Assembly: GCF_002300165.1 (NCBI RefSeq)
Contig: NZ_MLCE01000003.1
Coordinates: 62,001-126,000, forward strand
From: Streptomyces sp. Tue6028
GTDB taxonomy: Bacteria; Actinomycetota; Actinomycetes; Streptomycetales; Streptomycetaceae
Direction: 5' to 3'
DNA: 64,000 nt
Part shown: positions 33,354 through 42,291 of the stretch, piece after piece
Layout of the letters: every line of letters starts with the position of its first letter
How positions within the stretch are numbered: position 1 is the stretch's first letter
Translations under genes and position numbers: made by a program
Notes under the pieces: generated by a model
What the model was told of the DNA's origin: nothing
The model's database searches: none
What the model saw: the letters and a program-made list of their open reading frames with translations, nothing else

Positions 33354-34345
33354 ATGCCAAACCGCCTCAGCCCCCGGGGAGGTGCCCGTGCTGCTCTCTG
33401 TCGGGTTGGGCCCGGCAGATCACCTGCGGACTCTTCTCCGCGGACGGCCCGGCGGCGAAACGGCCGGACGACGGGGGATGCCGTTCAGGAGCGGAAGTCG
33501 CACTCACGACGGCGAATGCTGAGAGGGACTGCAACATTGTCCATCGCGTCCCCAGCGCGGGCCGGATGCTGTTCGACCGTGCTGCTAGCAGACTGTCCAT
33601 AGAAGGTCTCGGTCACGTCTGACGCACTCCCAAAGAGTGAACAGGCTGACCAGGGAGTCTCACATCCGTGGCCGTTCGGCCACCGACTGGCCATTTCCCC
33701 CTGAGATTCGGCCACGGCATTTGAGATCCCACAGCTGATGGTGCTCGGGGCTTTCGCGGAGGTTCCCCATGCCCCGAGCGATCTGGTCAGGAGCCATCAG
33801 CTTCGGTCTGGTGACTCGTCCGAACTAGGCCGTGACCGGTGCATCGTTCGGACGTGGCCAACCTTCCACCGTGGACCTCTGCTTCGATCCGGTGCCTCTG
33901 CTCGACGATGCGCGGAGCGTTATTGGGGCGGTGGTCGGAGCGGACTCGGGGAGGTCCTCCAGAGCCACCTATCTGGAGTCGTATTGAGATGACTGGTTGC
34001 GGACATCCGTACCGGCGATCTGGCCGCCGGACTTGTGAGCATCAGATGTCAGCCACTGGAATGGGCATGTTGAGTGAGACCGTCTTGCCCCGCCCGTTGG
34101 GGGAGCCAATGGCGAGTGGCCAGGCGCGAGAGCTGACGTGGGCTCGGCCGAGGGCGTCGCCGGGTCGAAGGCGGGCCGGTGATCCGCGGGCTCGGGTGCC
34201 GACGCCGGCACCCAGGCCCCACCCACGGTCACGGCGGGTGGGCGGGGAGCGACTCGGTCAGGACAGATCGGCGGCGAACGCCGCGGTCACGGCAGGTCTC
34301 CGCAGAGCACCGCGGTCACCGGCGGTTCGGCGGTGAGCACCATGG
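33354..34345. other. Gene-poor region at the island's right border
   Basis: Nearly 1 kb with no credible gene. It contains the second copy of repeat R1 (33616-33740). Open frames on both strands lack starts with ribosome-binding sites and recognisable motifs. The lower GC and mixed codon pattern after 33740 suggest decayed sequence. Confidence 0.6.
33616..33740. repeat. Direct repeat R1 (copy 2)
   Basis: Matches 24034-24156 from CGTCTGA through GAGATCCCACA, including the GGCC iterons, but lacks the right arm of the palindrome and any TniQ-like frame. Together the two copies bracket the 24.2-33.6 kb half of the redox island. Confidence 0.8.
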
Positions 34346-34909
34346 TCACAACTGATCGGCGGCGAGCACCTCGGCAACGGTGACGACCTGGATCAACGGC
34401 CGGTACAGGTCCATCACCTGCAGTGCCCTGGCGTGCGCGGTGTCGTCGGCACCCGCGCAGGCGTCGGCCACCACGAGGACCTCGACTCCCGCGTCGGCGG
34501 CCGCGAGCGCGGTGGACAGGACGCAGCAGTCCGTGCTGACACCGGCCAGGACCAGCGGTCCCCCGATGCCGAGGTACCCGGCCAGTTCCGGCGTCCACTT
34601 GCCGAAGGTCGCGGCATCCACCTGCGGCGCGGCCCGCACCATGAGCCCGTCCACCAGGTCCCACAGCGGGGACTGCGGTGGCTGGAGCGCGAAAGGCCAC
34701 TGGTCGTAGTACGCCCGCCAGGCACCGGCCGGCTCCTCGGGCGCGACGAAGCGGGTGAAGACGACCCGGTCGCCGAAGGCCGGCAGCAGGCGGCGTACGC
34801 CGTCGGCGGCCTCGTCGAAGCGGGGCGTGGCCCACGGGCTGTCGGGCTCGGCGAAGACACGCTGCATGTCGATGACGGCGAGCAGCCCGCGCCGCGCGCC
34901 GCCCGTCAC
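34346..34909 (-). CDS. Isochorismatase-family cysteine hydrolase
   Basis: A 187-residue hydrolase. The catalytic triad is Asp14 (AVIDMQRVF), Lys104 (FGKW) and Cys129 (STDCCVLSTAL), which fits nicotinamidase/isochorismatase-like amidases. The GTG at 34909 directly follows a strong GGGGGAGAG site and starts 13 residues before the catalytic Asp, as usual. It lies 59 bases after an NCS1 permease in the same direction, so it may process an imported N-containing compound such as a ureide, amide or nucleobase degradation product. Confidence 0.88.
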   Translation of the reverse strand: MTGGARRGLLAVIDMQRVFAEPDSPWATPRFDEAADGVRRLLPAFGDRVVFTRFVAPEEPAGAWRAYYDQWPFALQPPQSPLWDLVDGLMVRAAPQVDAATFGKWTPELAGYLGIGGPLVLAGVSTDCCVLSTALAAADAGVEVLVVADACAGADDTAHARALQVMDLYRPLIQVVTVAEVLAADQL

Positions 34910-34968
34910 CTCTCCCCCGGTGCGACCGTCGCCCACGCGGTGACCGTCCCGTCCCCGCGGACCGCTGT

Positions 34969-36474
34969 TCACGCGCGGACGGCCTCCGCTCCGGCGGCCG
35001 GGCTCGGGTCCAGTCGTTCCTGGGCCTTCACGCGGCCGACCCCGAAGGCCAGGGTGCCGAGGAAGCCCAGGGTCAGCGCGACCAGAACGCCCAGATTGGC
35101 GTAGGCCCAGTCGCCGTTCCTGCCGCCCAGGCCGAACGGGCCGAGGAAGTAGCCCTGCCATTCCAGCCAGCCGGCCGCGGAGTTGGTGACCAGACCCCAG
35201 CCCAGTGCGGTGGCGACGAGGGTGAGCAGCAGTGGCTGGAGCGGCACGTCGCCGTACCGGCCCCTTCTGCGGAACAGGTCGCCCTCGTCGTAGTCGCGGC
35301 GGCGCATCGCCAGGTCGGCCAGCATGACCCCGCACCAGGCGGCCACCGGGACGCCCAGGGTGGTGAGGAACCCGATGAACTGGCCCAGGAAGTCGTCCGC
35401 GAAGAACACGATGTACACGGAGCCCGCCATCATCAGCACGCCGTCGACGAGCGCCGCCAGATAGCGCGGTACGCGCAGCCCCGCGGACAGCAGCGCGAGC
35501 CCGGAGGAGTAGATGTCCAGGACGGCGCCGCCGACCAGGCCGAGCACGGCGACGACCGCGAAGGGAACCAGGAACCAGGTGGGCAGGATCGTGGTGAGCG
35601 CGCCGATCGGGTCGAGGGCCACGGCCTTGCTCAGGTCGTCGGAGGAGCCCGCGAGGAGGAGGCCGAAGACGAGCAGGAGCAGCGGCGCCACCGAGGCTCC
35701 GAAAGTGGTCCAGCCGATCACGCCCCGGCCGGACGAGGAACGCGGCAGATAGCGCGAGTAGTCGGCGGCGGCGTTGACCCAGCCCAGGCCGAACCCGGTC
35801 ATCATGAACACCAGCGCGCCGATGAACTCCTGCGCGGACCCGGCCGGTACGGCGCTCACCGTGCGCCAGTGGATGTGGTCGGCGACCAGCCCGATGTAGA
35901 CGACGGTCAGCACGCCGGTGACGACGGTGATCACGGTCTGCAGACGCATGATCAGGTCGAAGCCCATCACACCGCCGACGACCGTCAGCGCGCCGACGAC
36001 GATCAGCGCGACCACCTGGGTCCCGGTGCCGCCGCCGTGCCCGAGCCGCTCGAAGACGGTCGCGGTGGCCATGGTCGCGAGCGCCGTGAGCACGGTCTCC
36101 CAGCCGACGGTGAGCATCCACGAGATCACCGCCGGCAGGCGGCTGCCCCGCACTCCGTACGCGGCCCGGCCGAGCACCATGGTCGGCGCGGAACCCCGCT
36201 TCCCCGCGACCGCGACGAAACCGCACAGCAGGAAGGAGAAGACGATACCGATCATTCCGGCGACCAGCGCCTGCCAGAAGGAAATGCCGAAGCCGAGCGC
36301 GAAAGCACCGTAACTGAGGCCCAGAATCGACACATTGGCACCGAACCAAGGCCAGAACAGTGTGCGCGGAGTGCCCTTGCGCTCGCTGTCGCGGATCACG
36401 TCGAGACCGTGCGCCTCCACCTGGAGCGGCCCGCCCGCGGACCTGCCGCCGGCGGCGTCCGTGAAGCCGGCCAT
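34969..36474 (-). CDS. NCS1-family nucleobase/hydantoin-type permease
   Basis: A 501-residue transporter with about 12 transmembrane helices. The motif FWPWFGANVSILGLSYGAF (residues about 40-58) is the first helix of the purine/cytosine permease family, and GLGWVNAAADYSRYLPR near residue 235 is its conserved cytoplasmic loop. These proteins import nucleobases, hydantoins or related vitamins with a cation. It is followed by a cysteine hydrolase that probably acts on the same substrate. The upstream region (36475-36676) is shared with a divergent permease. Confidence 0.9.
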   Translation of the reverse strand: MAGFTDAAGGRSAGGPLQVEAHGLDVIRDSERKGTPRTLFWPWFGANVSILGLSYGAFALGFGISFWQALVAGMIGIVFSFLLCGFVAVAGKRGSAPTMVLGRAAYGVRGSRLPAVISWMLTVGWETVLTALATMATATVFERLGHGGGTGTQVVALIVVGALTVVGGVMGFDLIMRLQTVITVVTGVLTVVYIGLVADHIHWRTVSAVPAGSAQEFIGALVFMMTGFGLGWVNAAADYSRYLPRSSSGRGVIGWTTFGASVAPLLLLVFGLLLAGSSDDLSKAVALDPIGALTTILPTWFLVPFAVVAVLGLVGGAVLDIYSSGLALLSAGLRVPRYLAALVDGVLMMAGSVYIVFFADDFLGQFIGFLTTLGVPVAAWCGVMLADLAMRRRDYDEGDLFRRRGRYGDVPLQPLLLTLVATALGWGLVTNSAAGWLEWQGYFLGPFGLGGRNGDWAYANLGVLVALTLGFLGTLAFGVGRVKAQERLDPSPAAGAEAVRA

Positions 36475-36676
36475 CGTGGACCTCCCCCTCTGGACGTGTC
36501 GGCGCGAGGCTAGGTCGACGCTCCCGGACCGTCAAGAGAGCCTGATGAACGAGCCGGTGGCCCGGACCGGCCGGTAATCTCCGTGCCCCACGATGAGAAG
36601 CTGTGCCCGAACCGGCGTACTGAAGGTCGAGGGGCAGCGAGCCACCGAGCCCTTCCCTACCGGAGGTACCTCACCC

Positions 36677-37696
36677 GTGACCATCACGAAGGCAGCCCCG
36701 CCTCCGGTCGACCGCGGCGACGCGGACGACCGACAGGGCGCGCGGGGCTGGCAGTTCAACTCTCCCCTCGTCCTGACGATGGTGCTGCTCCTCGTGGTGG
36801 CGGCGCAGGGACCGGTGCGGCAGGCGTTGTCCGCGCCGGTGATGCAGAGCTGGATGACCGTGTTCGTCGCGGTGGTGGTCCAGGCGCTGCCCTTCCTCGT
36901 GCTCGGTGTGCTGCTCTCGGCGGTGATCGCGGTGTTCGTGCCGCCGACGTTCTTCGCCCGCGCGCTGCCGAAGCGGCCCGCCCTCGCGGTGCCCGTCGCG
37001 GGGATGGCCGGTGCCGTGCTGCCCGGCTGCGAGTGCGCCTCGGTGCCGGTGGCCGGGGCGCTGGTGCGACGCGGTGTCACTCCGGCGGCGGCGCTTGCGT
37101 TCCTGCTGTCCGCTCCCGCGATCAACCCGATCGTGCTGACCGCGACCGCGGTGGCCTTTCCGAACGATCCGCGGATGGTGGTCGCCCGGTTCGTGGCGAG
37201 TCTGCTCGTGGCGTGCGCGATGGGCTGGCTGTGGCAGCGGCTCGGCCGCACCGATTGGCTGCGCCCGCCGTCCCGTCCGGCGCACGAAGGCCTCGGCAAG
37301 GGGGCCGCGTTCTGGGGTTCGGTGCGGCACGACGTGATGCACGCGGGAGGCTTCCTGGTGGTCGGCGCGATGGCGGCGGCCACGCTCAAGGCCGTCGTCC
37401 CGGCGAGCTGGCTGCAGGCGGCGGCCGGCAACCCCGTGGTGTCGGTCCTCGCCCTAGCGGTGCTCGCCGTGCTGCTGTCGATCTGTTCCGAGGCCGACGC
37501 GTTCGTGGTCGCGTCGCTGTCGCAGTTCTCGCTCACCGCGCGGCTGGCGTTCCTGGTCGTCGGGCCGATGATCGACCTCAAGCTGTTCGCCATGCAGGTC
37601 GGCACGTTCGGCCGCGGGTTCGCCCTACGGTTCGCCCCGGCCACGTTCGCCCTGGCGATCACCGTGTCGGTCCTGGTCGGGACGGTGCTGCTGTGA
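36677..37696 (+). CDS. DUF318-type permease (YcgR/ArsP-like)
   Basis: A 339-residue membrane protein with about eight helices and the family signature LPGCECASVPVAGALVRRGV near residue 115, plus a second SICSEADAFVVASL near residue 270. Relatives include ArsP, which exports trivalent organoarsenicals, and YcgR of Bacillus. The partner gene and His-rich stretch downstream point to a metal-related role, which is inference. The GTG at 36677 is chosen because GGAGGT lies 9 bases upstream; an ATG 84 bases earlier has no such site. The stop overlaps the next start (GTGA). Confidence 0.85.
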   Translation: MTITKAAPPPVDRGDADDRQGARGWQFNSPLVLTMVLLLVVAAQGPVRQALSAPVMQSWMTVFVAVVVQALPFLVLGVLLSAVIAVFVPPTFFARALPKRPALAVPVAGMAGAVLPGCECASVPVAGALVRRGVTPAAALAFLLSAPAINPIVLTATAVAFPNDPRMVVARFVASLLVACAMGWLWQRLGRTDWLRPPSRPAHEGLGKGAAFWGSVRHDVMHAGGFLVVGAMAAATLKAVVPASWLQAAAGNPVVSVLALAVLAVLLSICSEADAFVVASLSQFSLTARLAFLVVGPMIDLKLFAMQVGTFGRGFALRFAPATFALAITVSVLVGTVLL

Positions 37697-38652
37697 ACCG
37701 TCAGGCACAGGCGGCCGTCCTCTTCCTCGTCGGCGCGGCGGTCCTCCACGCGGGCGCCACCGACCTCTATCTCCGGTACGTCAAGGCCGGGTTGCGCCCC
37801 ATGCTGCTGGGGGCCGGCGTCGTACTGATCGCGGCGGCGGTCGCCACGGTCTGGTACGAGATGCGCGGGCGGGGCGCCCCGTGGCGGAAGGGCGCGCGGG
37901 CCGCCCACGGGGCGGGGTACGTCCACGAGGCGGGGCACGCCGAGAGCGGGCAGGAGCGCGCCGCCGCCGACGCGGACCGGGACGGGAGCCGGCACGGGCG
38001 CACCGCCGCCGACGCGGACGGGGGCGGGAGCCGGCACGAGCGCACCGCCATCGACGCGGACGCGGACGGCCACGGGCACGGGAACGGGAACGGGCAGACA
38101 GCCCAGGACTCGAACGGGCACGCGGACGGACACGGCCATTCCCACCGCGAGCCGCTCGTCTCCTGGCTTCTCGTCCTCCCCTTGCTCGCCCTGATCCTGG
38201 TCGCCCCGCCCGCCCTCGGCTCCTACAGCGCCCTGCGCACCGGTACGGCCCTGCAGAAGCCGCTCGCCTACCCGCCGCTGGGCCATCGCGACCCGCTCCC
38301 GATGAGCCTGGTCGACTACGCGGGCCGCGCCGCCTACGACCACGGCCGTTCCCTCACCGGCCGGCACATCAGGATCACGGGCTTCGTCGCCCTGGACCAC
38401 GCCGGGACGCCGTACCTGGTACGCATGGCTCTCAACTGCTGCGCCGCCGACGCCCAGCCCGTCAAGATCGGCCTCACCGGCCGGATCCCGCCGGTGCTGC
38501 GGCCGGACGGCTGGCTCGAAGTGACCGGCACGTACACCGGCAGGCGGAGCAAGGACCCCGTCAACGGCGGCGTCATCCCGTTCCTCGACGTCAGCAGCGC
38601 GAAGCCGGTCCAGTCGCCGCGGGACCCGTACGACGAGAGCTGGAACAACTGA
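37693..38652 (+). CDS. TIGR03943/DUF1980 putative permease subunit
   Basis: A 319-residue protein that pairs with the DUF318 permease in many Gram-positive bacteria. Two N-terminal transmembrane helices (residues 7-25 and 35-55) are followed by a hydrophilic loop of about 85 residues extremely rich in His, Asp, Gly and Arg (HGHGNGNGQ, HADGHGHSH), then a third helix and an extracytoplasmic OB-like domain with ALNCCAADA and GWLEVTGTY. The loop contains short degenerate repeats (HGRTAADADGGGSRHERTA), typical of metal-binding linkers. Its 3' end is duplicated at 43216-43304. Confidence 0.85.
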   Translation: MNRQAQAAVLFLVGAAVLHAGATDLYLRYVKAGLRPMLLGAGVVLIAAAVATVWYEMRGRGAPWRKGARAAHGAGYVHEAGHAESGQERAAADADRDGSRHGRTAADADGGGSRHERTAIDADADGHGHGNGNGQTAQDSNGHADGHGHSHREPLVSWLLVLPLLALILVAPPALGSYSALRTGTALQKPLAYPPLGHRDPLPMSLVDYAGRAAYDHGRSLTGRHIRITGFVALDHAGTPYLVRMALNCCAADAQPVKIGLTGRIPPVLRPDGWLEVTGTYTGRRSKDPVNGGVIPFLDVSSAKPVQSPRDPYDESWNN

Positions 38653-38653
38653 G

Positions 38654-38684
38654 CCGGGCTCACGAAGGCCCCGGGTGAGCCCGG
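38654..38684 (+). terminator. Terminator of the DUF318/TIGR03943 operon
   Basis: CCGGGCTCAC (38654-38663) pairs perfectly with 38675-38684 over an 11-base loop, starting one base after the stop codon. A degenerate copy exists in the duplicated segment at 43305-43336. Confidence 0.75.
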
Positions 38685-38760
38685 CCCACGACCTCCCTTG
38701 GTCCTGCCCGCGGCCACCCGGAAGGGGCAGAGCCCCGGCCGCCCTCGTCCGGCCCCGCCC

Positions 38761-38789
38761 CCCCGGGGTGAGCACCGCTCACCCCGGGG
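38761..38789. terminator. Second strong hairpin
   Basis: CCCCGGGGTGAGC (38761-38773) pairs perfectly with 38777-38789 around an ACC loop. A near-copy with one mismatch is at about 43348-43372. Confidence 0.65.
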
Positions 38790-39007
38790 CAGAGCTACGG
38801 CGCCCTGGACCGCGGCGAGTTGATTGTCATCGAGCAGGCCGAGCTGACTTCCTCCGTGACATCCCACCGGAGAAGAGCTGTTGGTGGAGGGCTGTGACAT
38901 GTCGAGCCCACTCCCGACCGGGCCAGGCACAACGGGGACCGTACCCATACCGTCGATCGGGCATATGCTGCCGCCGATCATGGGCGGGAAACCTGAGGGG
39001 GCGTGTC

Positions 39008-39619
39008 ATGGGTGCTGAACGAGCGACGAGCGGTCGAGCCGTTTCGGACGGGGCGAACGAGGCTTCGTACCTGGATGACGTGGACGATACGGAGCGCGGC
39101 GGCTCCGCATGGCGGCGGCGTCTGTCCTGTCTGGGGGTCGTGGTGGCGGTCCTCGCCCTGGTGGCGGGCGGCCTGGTCTGGCTGTTCCGGGACGAGTTGT
39201 TCCATCCGTTCGGGGACGCCCGAGCTTGTGAGGGCAGCGACATGCAATTGCCAGGCGTGATCCGCGCCGGGGGTGCACCGATTCCCACCGGTGCCTCCGA
39301 CATCCACTACTTCACCAGGAACGGCAGCGCTCAAGTCACCTTCGAGAGCAACCAGATACCGGACTACCTCCACCGCGCGGGCATCCTCCCGGAAGGCAAG
39401 CCCCTGTTCGACGAGAAGTACGGCAGCAAGGGGGTCGCCGATGACGAGATCGAGCTCCCCCAGGGTCTGTGCGGGTCGCCTCTGCGGGGCCCCGTCTGGA
39501 TCTACCACTCCACAAGCGCCACCGGTTCGAGCGTCGACGTGATGGTCGAGGTCTCTCCCACGCTTCCCGACGACTTCCGCTTCCCGGCCCGCGCCGTGGT
39601 CACCTACAGCCTCGCCTGA
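39008..39619 (+). CDS. Hypothetical single-pass membrane protein
   Basis: A 203-residue protein I do not recognise. A polar, acidic N-terminus (residues 1-38) precedes one transmembrane helix (about 40-62, CLGVVVAVLALVAGGLVWLF). The extracytoplasmic part has two Cys (DARACEGSD and LPQGLCGSP) that may form a disulfide. The ATG is preceded by a GAGGGGG stretch. It appears monocistronic. Confidence 0.75.
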   Translation: MGAERATSGRAVSDGANEASYLDDVDDTERGGSAWRRRLSCLGVVVAVLALVAGGLVWLFRDELFHPFGDARACEGSDMQLPGVIRAGGAPIPTGASDIHYFTRNGSAQVTFESNQIPDYLHRAGILPEGKPLFDEKYGSKGVADDEIELPQGLCGSPLRGPVWIYHSTSATGSSVDVMVEVSPTLPDDFRFPARAVVTYSLA

Positions 39620-39718
39620 CGCGCCCTCGGGGCGATCTCCTTGCGCGCGTGCGTGCATGACGGACGGCGCCGCGAGGGGTGCCTCTGGCGCATGCCGATG
39701 ACCTGGCAAGATGCCTCC

Positions 39719-39964
39719 ATGGACATTGGTTTTCCATGGGGGTCCACACCAACCGTCGATCTCCGCCTGTGGCGCTCCGATGCCATCGTGCTGTTCGACT
39801 GGCTGATGAGCACCGACCTGAACGCCGTACCGATCACGCATCCGGCTCAGAAGCAAGCTCTCGCAGACCTGCTGGCGCGCTTGGAAGAGGTGGATGTCAT
39901 CGAGTCCACCGAGGACGAGATCGCTGCAGCTCAGGAAGAGGTGGCCAAGGACATGGGCTGGTAG
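39719..39964 (+). CDS. Small conserved Streptomyces protein of unknown function
   Basis: An 81-residue protein: VDLRLWRSDAIVLFDWLMSTDLNAVP then ITHPAQKQALADLLARLE and a C-terminal AAQEEVAKDMGW. This pattern is familiar from small hypothetical proteins of Streptomyces with no assigned role. The ATG at 39719 is favoured because the family normally begins M-[DE]-[IV]-G-F-x-W-G; two in-frame ATGs upstream are possible. Confidence 0.7.
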   Translation: MDIGFPWGSTPTVDLRLWRSDAIVLFDWLMSTDLNAVPITHPAQKQALADLLARLEEVDVIESTEDEIAAAQEEVAKDMGW

Positions 39965-40130
39965 GAGTCCAGGGATGATCAAGCGTCGCAGGTCCGCGTT
40001 CAAGGTTCACTGGCACAGGACATGCGGAAGAATGGCGGGGCGACTCGTCAGTTCGGCCAGCGCCAGCAGCCGCGTCCCCCGACCGTCCCCGCCGGATCTG
40101 GCGTGGTTGGGGCATGAGGGTATTTCTGAA

Positions 40131-40991
40131 CTATCGCGAACTCACTCGCGAGCCCTGTTGCCGCCTCACCTTCGCCCCGCCCGCCGCCGCGCGCCGCTCC
40201 CGGCGCAGAAGTAGCACCATCACTGTGCTCACTACGACCGGGACGGTCACGAGCACGGTCCACCACGGGATGCCGAGCCACACAGATGCGGCCCCCACAC
40301 CCACGCCGACGCAGATGTTGCTGAAGGCCAGCCACCTGCCGTACGGCTCCCAGACGAAGGGCGCGTAGGCGGTCGGCCTGGCCAGACGGGCCATGCCGAA
40401 TACCAGCGACTGGGCCGCGAGGAGGACGAGCAGGACGCCCATGGCGGCGTTCCCCTGGTGCTCGTCGCGGGGGGCGTCGGAGGTGTTCTGGCGGACGCCG
40501 TCCTTGCTGAGGGCGACGATGTCGTGGCGCCAACCGGTCGCGGTGACCTCGTCGCCCCGATGCAGTTTGTCGAAGAGCGGCCCGGAGTCGCTGAACCGCA
40601 CGACCCTCTGCCAGGAGTCGTCGCCCCTGTCCTTGAGCGTCGCCTTGTAGGCCGTGACCTTTCCAGTGAACGTGGACTCAGCCTTCGTGACGGTGAAGTG
40701 CCAGGTGATGAGGCAGTCCCTCGCAGCCACCTCCCGCGGGGTCGCCCGCGTCGGGCACGGCTCGGCTGCCCGGTAGTGCTCGTAGCGGTCCTGTTGACCT
40801 GGCACCCACACCGTGAACGCCAGGTAGCTCAGCACCGTCCCCATCAGAGACAGCACGATCAGCGCCACGCCCGTGAGCCGCGCCCGGCCCGCCGCCTTCC
40901 GGTCCGGACTGTCCCTCTTGCCCGCCGTGGCCCACGCCCGCTCTGCCGTCGCCGCCCCCTCCACCCGTTTTTCATGAGCTGAAGCAGGCAT
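40131..40991 (-). CDS. Hypothetical membrane protein (DUF3592-like)
   Basis: A 286-residue protein. One transmembrane helix at about residues 42-64 is followed by an extracytoplasmic domain with two Cys (EPCPTRA, ARDCLITW), then two or three helices (about 180-255). This layout recalls DUF3592-type membrane proteins but the match is weak. The charged C-terminus (LLRRERRAAAGGAKVRR) is cytoplasmic. It forms a loose leftward cluster with two other membrane proteins. Confidence 0.72.
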   Translation of the reverse strand: MPASAHEKRVEGAATAERAWATAGKRDSPDRKAAGRARLTGVALIVLSLMGTVLSYLAFTVWVPGQQDRYEHYRAAEPCPTRATPREVAARDCLITWHFTVTKAESTFTGKVTAYKATLKDRGDDSWQRVVRFSDSGPLFDKLHRGDEVTATGWRHDIVALSKDGVRQNTSDAPRDEHQGNAAMGVLLVLLAAQSLVFGMARLARPTAYAPFVWEPYGRWLAFSNICVGVGVGAASVWLGIPWWTVLVTVPVVVSTVMVLLLRRERRAAAGGAKVRRQQGSRVSSR

Positions 40992-41129
40992 AGCACGCGG
41001 CGAAGGGCAGTCGGTGTGTGGGGCACGCATTCCACCTGATGACGGGACGCTGCCCCGCGTCGATCACCGCGGCGAGTGGAGCGACCACCTGGCCGTCGCA
41101 GCCAGGCGCGGCGCTCTGTGTCGGCGCGC

Positions 41130-41732
41130 TTACTCCGATCGACCTTTGTGTGTAAGGGAGTCGACCGCCTTTGCTGATGTCGCGTAATACGGGGAGCGAC
41201 GCCAGTGCTCACGGCCCACGGCCGACAGCGCCGGCTTCCATAGATGGACGCCGTGTCGACGCTCCCACCAGATCGCAGTCCGCCAGGTGTGCACGAGACC
41301 GAGGACCAGAATCAGCTGAAAGCCCAGGCCGACAAGCGGCGCATGGGCGACATACGCGCCTCCCAGCGTCACCAGGAGGACAAACGCTGCCACACGAAGG
41401 CGACCGAGCTGGAGGTGGCGAGTCTGCTCCCCGCGCTGTCCCCGCGCAGGCGACTGTTCGATCGCCACGGCGGAGCCGAAGGCACGCAGTTGACGCGGCC
41501 GGTACATCAAGAGATTGGCCGCCCAGAGCAGCGTCAGTACGACGACTCCGGAGATTTGAAGGCGTCCAGCGGTGCCCGAGAGCCTCAGGTCGTCCATGGT
41601 CAGAAAAATCAGCACGTCGGCGGCGATCCCCGCCAGGAGTCCAGCCCAGCCCTCTCCCAGCTCAGCAGGGACGATCCGTACAAGCGGTGCTCCGGCCCTG
41701 GCACCTTCACCCTCAGTCTTCACGAAGCGCAC
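41130..41732 (-). CDS. Hypothetical four-helix membrane protein
   Basis: About 200 residues with four hydrophobic segments (LLAGIAADVLIFLTM, VVVLTLLWAANLLM, VAAFVLLVTLGGAYV, LILVLGLVHTWRTAIWW) and no recognisable family. The GTG at 41732 is preferred because the frame upstream is Arg/Ser/Pro-rich and has no domain; the start remains uncertain. Confidence 0.6.
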   Translation of the reverse strand: MRFVKTEGEGARAGAPLVRIVPAELGEGWAGLLAGIAADVLIFLTMDDLRLSGTAGRLQISGVVVLTLLWAANLLMYRPRQLRAFGSAVAIEQSPARGQRGEQTRHLQLGRLRVAAFVLLVTLGGAYVAHAPLVGLGFQLILVLGLVHTWRTAIWWERRHGVHLWKPALSAVGREHWRRSPYYATSAKAVDSLTHKGRSE

Positions 41733-41817
41733 CCAACACCGACCGCCCACGCCTGTCCAGGGCTCGCCACACCTCCTTGGCGGCCGGCAAGGTGCCTGGT
41801 GAGAAGCCAACGGAAAC

Positions 41818-42063
41818 TCAGCGTGCGAGCTCGGGGTTCTCCTTGACTGGCGGCGCACTCTGGAGCTTGTGCCGCGCGCCCGAGCGATGACCGACCACCA
41901 GGCCGGCAAGGAATGACCAGATCACCAGGAGTACGACGCCTTCAACCTGAGCGTTCCTGTTTCCCTCGATCACGCCCTTGAGAACTACGGCGGACAACAG
42001 AGCAATTCCGCCCAGCCCGATCCAGAGCTGCGGTGTGCGCCGACGACTTGCGTTCTCCGACAT
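41818..42063 (-). CDS. Small membrane protein
   Basis: An 81-residue protein with two transmembrane helices (residues 13-31 and 40-60) and a short charged tail. Function unknown. It is the first gene of the small leftward membrane-protein cluster. Confidence 0.65.
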   Translation of the reverse strand: MSENASRRRTPQLWIGLGGIALLSAVVLKGVIEGNRNAQVEGVVLLVIWSFLAGLVVGHRSGARHKLQSAPPVKENPELAR

Positions 42064-42291
42064 GCTGCCCCCTCCCGGGCGCGCGCTTTACCGGGCGATC
42101 GGCGTCACCCCCACAGCCGAAAGCGAGCTGCATCAGCGCTCACGCTCCCCGATCCACCACTTCCCGCAGCTCCCCAGGCAACGCAGAGGACCCCTCTCAC
42201 AGCACCAAGGGCCACTGCCGGGTCGACTCGGCGGCGCCTTCACCCGTATGAGGTCTCGTGCCGTCACACACATCCCGCTACATTCGAACGT

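Larger units (their letters stand above)
38653..39007. other. Intergenic region with two hairpins
   Basis: Contains the hairpins at 38654-38684 and 38761-38789. The remaining bases to 39007 hold a possible promoter for the next gene but no recognisable hexamers and no gene. Confidence 0.5.

Noticed and set aside
33354..33602. An 82-codon frame just after the second MFS gene
   Set aside because: Arg/Ser-rich, no ribosome-binding site, no family pattern.
34041..34140. A minus-strand peptide with GSPNGRGKT, resembling a P-loop
   Set aside because: The spacing does not fit GxxxxGK[ST], the frame stops soon after and there is no strand/helix context. Most likely chance.
36532..38775. A 747-codon minus-strand frame
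   Set aside because: Antisense to two membrane-protein genes with clear family signatures; Thr/Ser/Arg-rich peptide without domains.
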